In this document: positions 60,581 through 64,000 of the stretch, piece after piece
Layout of the letters: the number at the start of each line of letters is the position of its first letter
Numbering within the stretch: position 1 is the stretch's first letter
Source: Ferrovibrio terrae
GTDB lineage: Bacteria > Pseudomonadota > Alphaproteobacteria > Ferrovibrionales > Ferrovibrionaceae
Direction: 5' to 3'
Assembly: GCF_007197755.1 (NCBI RefSeq)
Contig: NZ_CP041636.1
Coordinates: 904,001 to 968,000, forward strand
DNA: 64,000 nt
Notes under the pieces: generated by a model
What the model saw: only the letters and a program-made list of their open reading frames with translations
Databases searched by the model: none
What the model was told of the DNA's origin: nothing
Made by a program: the position numbers and the translations under genes

Positions 60581-60610
60581 GAAAACGGGCGGGGTTTGCT
60601 GCCCCGCCCG
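60581..60610 (-). terminator. Strong intrinsic terminator of rho
   Basis: A perfect 9-bp stem cgggcgggg / ccccgcccg (60,586-60,594 and 60,602-60,610) with loop tttgctg, followed on the minus strand by TTTTCTTTT. The rho gene thus ends by a Rho-independent mechanism. Confidence 0.95.
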
Positions 60611-60638
60611 TGAACGTCTGGCCTGATTGGCTGACCGA

Positions 60639-62000
60639 TCAGGTATTCATCGAATCGAAGAAGTCCGCATTGGTCTTGCTGTGCTTGATCTTGTCGAGCA
60701 GGAACTCCATCGCGTCCTGGCCGCCCATCGGCATGAGGATGCGGCGCAGCACCCACATCTTGGCCAGCACACCCTTGTCGACCAGCAGTTCTTCCTTGCG
60801 GGTGCCCGACTTGGTGATGTCGATGGCCGGGAAGGTGCGCTTGTCCGACAGCTTGCGGTCGAGGATGATTTCCGAGTTACCGGTACCCTTGAACTCTTCG
60901 AAGATCACTTCGTCCATGCGCGAACCGGTTTCGATCAGCGCGGTGGCAATGATGGTGAGCGAGCCGCCCTCTTCGATATTGCGGGCGGCGCCGAAGAAGC
61001 GCTTGGGCTTCTGCAGCGCGTTGGCGTCCACGCCACCGGTCAGCACCTTGCCCGACGACGGCACCACGGTGTTGTAGGCGCGGGCCAGACGCGTGATCGA
61101 ATCCAGCAGGATGACGACATCGCGCTTGTGCTCGACCAGGCGCTTGGCCTTTTCCAGCACCATTTCGGTGACCTGCACATGGCGGCTTGCCGGCTCGTCG
61201 AAGGTGGAGGAAATCACCTCGCCCTTCACGGTGCGCTGCATGTCGGTGACTTCTTCCGGACGTTCGTCGATCAGCAGGACGATCAGATAGACTTCCGGAT
61301 GATTGTGACTGATGGCATGCGCAATATTCTGCAGCAGCATCGTCTTGCCGGTGCGCGGCGGCGCCACGATCAGCGCGCGCTGGCCCTTGCCCTGCGGCGA
61401 GATCAGGTCGATGACGCGGGCAGAGACATCCCGTTTCGGACCGCCGGAGATGATCTTCTCGGTCTTGCTGCTGCCGCTGCGGCTCTTGAGCGTCGAACCC
61501 TTCACGGCTGGCGCTGCGGCTGCCGCCGGCGCCTCTTCCTCGGCGATCTGCGGCAGTTCCATGCGCAGGCGTTCGGTCGGATAGAGCGGCGTCAGATTGT
61601 CGAAATGCACCTTGTGGCGCGTCTGCTCGGGGTCTTCGTAATTGATCGTGTTGACCTTGAGCAGCGCGAAGTAGCGTTCGCCGTCCTTGGGCGCGCGGAT
61701 CGTGCCCTCGATGGTGTCGCCAGTGCGCAGGCCGAAGCGGCGGATCTGGTTGGGGCTGACATAGATGTCGTCGGGGCCCGGCAGGTAATTGGCCTGGGCG
61801 GAGCGCAGGAAGCCGAAGCCGTCCTGCAGCACTTCCAGCACGCCCTCGCCGGTGATTTCAACCTCGCGGTCGGCCAGCTGCTTGAGGATCGCGAACATCA
61901 TGTCCTGCTTGCGCAGGGTGGATGCGTTCTCGATCTGCAGCTCCTCGGCGAAGGCCAGCAGGTCGGTGGGGGATTTGGTTTTCAGTTCCTGAAGATTCAT
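60639..62000 (-). CDS. rho: Transcription termination factor Rho
   Basis: Hexameric RNA helicase that ends transcription at Rho-dependent sites. The 453-residue protein has the N-terminal Rho_N helix-extended-loop-helix ([20 protein letters not shown]), the cold-shock-like RNA-binding domain ([20 protein letters not shown]), and the RecA-type core with Walker [11 protein letters not shown], Walker [17 protein letters not shown] and the Q/R-loop. An Ala-rich insert of about 30 residues ([20 protein letters not shown]) between the domains is longer than in E. coli Rho (419 residues). Confidence 0.97.
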   Translation of the reverse strand: MNLQELKTKSPTDLLAFAEELQIENASTLRKQDMMFAILKQLADREVEITGEGVLEVLQDGFGFLRSAQANYLPGPDDIYVSPNQIRRFGLRTGDTIEGTIRAPKDGERYFALLKVNTINYEDPEQTRHKVHFDNLTPLYPTERLRMELPQIAEEEAPAAAAAPAVKGSTLKSRSGSSKTEKIISGGPKRDVSARVIDLISPQGKGQRALIVAPPRTGKTMLLQNIAHAISHNHPEVYLIVLLIDERPEEVTDMQRTVKGEVISSTFDEPASRHVQVTEMVLEKAKRLVEHKRDVVILLDSITRLARAYNTVVPSSGKVLTGGVDANALQKPKRFFGAARNIEEGGSLTIIATALIETGSRMDEVIFEEFKGTGNSEIILDRKLSDKRTFPAIDITKSGTRKEELLVDKGVLAKMWVLRRILMPMGGQDAMEFLLDKIKHSKTNADFFDSMNT

Positions 62001-62296
62001 GGACTCGTCGACTCAGGCTGGAGCGGATGTGTTTGGGAGATTTGGGCGCCGGTTCCAGAGAAGACGGAATGGCAGCCATGGAAGGGAGGTGGTGCGAGCC
62101 GCCCGCGCAGGTTCCGCATGATGAACTGTAATTTAAAAAGTGCGGAAGGTGTGCCTGAACGGCCCCGGCCCGAAAGAAGATTGGGCCGCTGTTTAAGCGA
62201 AATACCAATGCGCCGCGGATAAGTCAAGGGCGGGCGCCGCGATCAGCAGCCACCCGCCCTGTAACAAAATAGCGACCGGAAGTTCAACCGGCCGGA
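62001..62296. other. rho leader and hupE 3' intergenic region; no gene seen
   Basis: The 296-bp interval holds the rho promoter and leader and, near hupE, an 8-bp inverted repeat (agggcggg / cccgccct, 62,227-62,260). I see no coding frame with normal codon use. Confidence 0.5.
62199..62227 (-). promoter_or_regulatory. Sigma-70-type promoter of rho
   Basis: On the minus strand TTGACT (62,222-62,227) and TATTTC (62,199-62,204) are 17 bp apart. It would give a leader of about 190 nt before the rho ATG, long enough for autoregulation. No ORF was seen in the leader. Confidence 0.5.
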
Positions 62297-62908
62297 TCAG
62301 CCAACGATATTGGCGACCAGGAAGAAGGTACCGACCGCCACTACGCAAGCGCCAGCGACCCGACGCAATTGCAGCGTGGGGGCGGCATTGCGCGACGCCA
62401 GGACGCGCCAGGCGAGCGCCGCACCGGCTGCGATGATGTACTGCGTCAGCGCCAGACCGCCGAGATAGGCGACCAGCGGCGTCGGCTCGGCGCCGATGAT
62501 GGCTTCGGCCAGCGCATGGCCATGCAGCAGGCCGGCGAGGCCGAGGATGGCGGCGAACAGGCCGTCGCCTATGTCCTTGCGGCTGATCAGCAGGGCACCC
62601 ATCAGCACGACGGAACCGGCGATCAGGTATTCACCACCGGGCAGATCGACCGACTGGATATGCAGCAGCGAGCCGATGAAGGAGCCGATCACGAAAGCGG
62701 CCGGCAGGATCAGGCCACGGGCGCGCGGCGCGGCCAGCAGGCCGGCGGCGATGATGAAGACGAAATGATCGAAACCCAGCACCGGATGGCCGAAACCGGA
62801 CAGCAGGCCTTCCATCATCGTGGACGGGGTCTTGCCGCCCATCGGGTGATGCGCCAGCGCGGGCGCGGCCGCAAGGAAAGCCGTGAGGCCGACAACCAGA
62901 CGCAGCAT
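62297..62908 (-). CDS. hupE: HupE/UreJ family protein
   Basis: A 203-residue inner-membrane protein with a signal-like N-terminus (LRLVVGLTAFLAAAPALAHH) and six membrane spans. The family signatures are GFGHPVLGFDHFVFIIAAGL and GLAGLLHGHALAEAIIGAEP (His/Asp motif typical of HupE). Members act as nickel or cobalt permeases near hydrogenase or urease genes; none is visible here. Its neighbour is a divergent copper-type locus, so a different metal role is possible. Confidence 0.88.
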   Translation of the reverse strand: MLRLVVGLTAFLAAAPALAHHPMGGKTPSTMMEGLLSGFGHPVLGFDHFVFIIAAGLLAAPRARGLILPAAFVIGSFIGSLLHIQSVDLPGGEYLIAGSVVLMGALLISRKDIGDGLFAAILGLAGLLHGHALAEAIIGAEPTPLVAYLGGLALTQYIIAAGAALAWRVLASRNAAPTLQLRRVAGACVVAVGTFFLVANIVG

Positions 62909-62933
62909 GGGATACCTCCAAGAAACGATGAAC

Positions 62934-62957
62934 CTAAGTCCTCGGCGGACTTGGGCA
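62934..62957. promoter_or_regulatory. Hairpin in the divergent hupE / DUF2946 region
   Basis: cctaagtcc-tcggc-ggacttggg is a 9-bp stem with one G-U pair, located 26 bp upstream of hupE and 150 bp before DUF2946. It may be an operator or a small leader structure. Confidence 0.35.
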
Positions 62958-63111
62958 ATATTGAAGCGACCGGGCCATGGATCAGATCATGAGAATCGAC
63001 CGCCGAATGATCCCAGGACCTTAAAAGCCGTGGACTGCTGCGTCAAATGGCCACCCCGGAGGAGTTGCCGGGTGGAAATGGCTGGTCTTGCGGAAGCCGC
63101 CCGCCAAAGGT

Positions 63112-63573
63112 ATGCGTACAGACATGTTGTCCCGCCGCCCCATAGCCCGCTCCCGGGCTGCCGGCCTGACGCGCCCAAACTTGGCGCGTCTGGCCGCGCT
63201 GCTGGCGTTGTTTGCGCTGACCTTCCATGGCCTGCTGCCGCTGACCCAGCAGGTGGCCCGCCAGGTGCAGGCCGCCAACGGCATCGAGCAGATCGTGCTC
63301 TGTTCGGCGCTGGGCTTCCGCACCATTGCCATGAAGGACGGCGCGGCAGTCGATCCCGACCCGGCCAAAAGCTCCAGGATCAGCGAGTCCTGCCCGGTCT
63401 GCCTGTCCTTTGCCGGGCTGCAGCCGGCCGTCCTGCCGCCCGTCGCCGCCGAACCGGCGCAGCCAGTTCTGGCCGTCACGGTGCTTTATGGGGCCGCCAG
63501 CAGCAGCACGCTGGCCCAGGCGCAGCATCCGTCACAGCAGGCCCGCGCACCCCCCATTCTCTCCCTCACCTGA
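63112..63573 (+). CDS. DUF2946 family protein (copper locus)
   Basis: A 153-residue membrane-anchored protein with one hydrophobic segment (LAALLALFALTFHGLLPLTQ) and a conserved Cys-rich loop (SESCPVCLSF). DUF2946 genes in proteobacteria accompany YcnI and other copper-uptake or copper-resistance genes. YcnI follows here 43 bp later, which supports the role. ATG 63,112 is used; ATG 63,124 or TTG 63,088 are alternatives. Confidence 0.75.
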   Translation: MRTDMLSRRPIARSRAAGLTRPNLARLAALLALFALTFHGLLPLTQQVARQVQAANGIEQIVLCSALGFRTIAMKDGAAVDPDPAKSSRISESCPVCLSFAGLQPAVLPPVAAEPAQPVLAVTVLYGAASSSTLAQAQHPSQQARAPPILSLT

Positions 63574-63616
63574 TCGACGCCACCTTTTCGTTTTCAGGAT
63601 TTCGGGGAGCCATCCC

Positions 63617-64000
63617 ATGTCGACCACCATCCGCTTTGCAGGCGCAGCCGCGCTTGCCGTTCTAAGCCTGTCCACCGCGCTGCCAGCTGCAGCGCATATC
63701 GTCGCCGATCCCGCCGAGGCGAAGCCCGGCAGCTATTTCCGCACCGCTTTGCGTGTGGGTCATGGCTGCGGCGGCGGCAAACCGACCACGGCAATCCGCG
63801 TGACCATCCCCGAGGGCGTGGTCAATGCCAGCGCGCAGCCCAAGCCGGGCTGGGAGATCAGGGTCGAGACCACCAAACTGGAAAAGCCGGTCGATGCCGG
63901 CCATGGCCGCATGACCGATACCGTGGTCAGCGCGATCAGCTGGAGCGGCGGCAGCCTGCCGAATGAGCAGTTCGACGAATTCGGCCTGGTGCTGAAGCTG
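63617..64000 (+). CDS. ycnI: YcnI/DUF1775 family copper-binding protein (3' end cut by window edge)
   Basis: First 128 codons of a periplasmic YcnI-domain protein. It begins with a signal peptide (GAAALAVLSLSTALPAAA), and cleavage after AAA would leave His as the mature N-terminus (HIVADPAEAKPGS). In the family this His and a Trp form a copper site. GHGCGGGKPTTAIRVTIPEG and WEIRVETTKLEKP follow. ATG 63,617 is preceded by GGGGAG. It is the second gene of a DUF2946-YcnI copper locus that continues past the window. Confidence 0.9.
   Translation, partial: MSTTIRFAGAAALAVLSLSTALPAAAHIVADPAEAKPGSYFRTALRVGHGCGGGKPTTAIRVTIPEGVVNASAQPKPGWEIRVETTKLEKPVDAGHGRMTDTVVSAISWSGGSLPNEQFDEFGLVLKL

Overview
The window is compact, GC-rich bacterial chromosome with many 1-4 bp gene overlaps and tail-to-tail genes. 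It is almost certainly from an alphaproteobacterium: it carries the CtrA cell-cycle phosphorelay output (chpT, ctrA, sciP), the flagellar regulator flbD, a short-form hisZ, a mutM/ubiE/ubiB block and a SAM-II riboswitch. A Rhodospirillales-like (for example Ferrovibrio-like) lineage is my guess; the exact taxon cannot be fixed by eye. No rRNA, tRNA, CRISPR array, transposase or integrase was seen.

Layout. 1-700: cysQ (cut by the left edge) and a DUF3553 gene. 737-19,600: cell-cycle and flagellar block: chpT and ctrA convergent on a shared terminator, fliI-fliJ, an EamA transporter, then on the minus strand fliF-fliG-fliH-fliN-flbD-flhA-flhF-flhG-(FliK-like), preceded by fliK-flgD-sciP. Matching regulatory DNA is visible: a CtrA-like box before fliI, a nested palindrome before fliF, and a sigma-54 promoter with FlbD-type palindromes before fliK. 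19,678-25,252: a SLATT-like membrane protein, DODA-type dioxygenase, LysR regulator, a coupled trio (membrane protein, JAMM protease, threonine aldolase) and rluD. 25,260-26,295: an unknown two-gene unit behind an AT-rich promoter. 26,285-37,082: hydrolase, rpoH, GAF protein, the minus-strand run mutM-hyp-echA-hisZ-purA, and ubiE-ubiB-methyltransferase. 37,163-41,169: two tandem paralogous porins and a TPR-methyltransferase. 41,341-46,179: DUF3576 lipoprotein, leuS, lptE, holA. 46,180-53,636: WD40/CobW metal pair, ogt, dienelactone hydrolase, quinone oxidoreductase, an sbtA-sbtB bicarbonate transport pair, a heme/FMN-type protein and a secreted protein. 53,645-54,778: a GH108-like muramidase. 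54,970-58,235: metNIQ operon with SAM-II riboswitch, a Cys-Cys-Cys leader peptide and two small unknown genes. 58,330-64,000: a possible Fur-controlled RNA, DUF2000, AraC regulator, sodC, rho, hupE and the start of a copper locus (DUF2946, YcnI).

How it works together. CckA-derived phosphate would pass through ChpT to CtrA; SciP restrains CtrA; CtrA drives early flagellar genes, and FlbD with sigma-54 drives later ones such as fliK-flgD. FlhF and FlhG suggest a polar flagellum. The least expected signals are (i) the SAM-II riboswitch followed by a 13-codon ORF ending Cys-Cys-Cys-Arg ahead of metNIQ, and (ii) a roughly 45-bp promoter-like element, containing a LexA-like GAAC-N7-GTAC core, shared by the unknown two-gene unit near 25.3 kb and the GH108-like gene near 54.8 kb.
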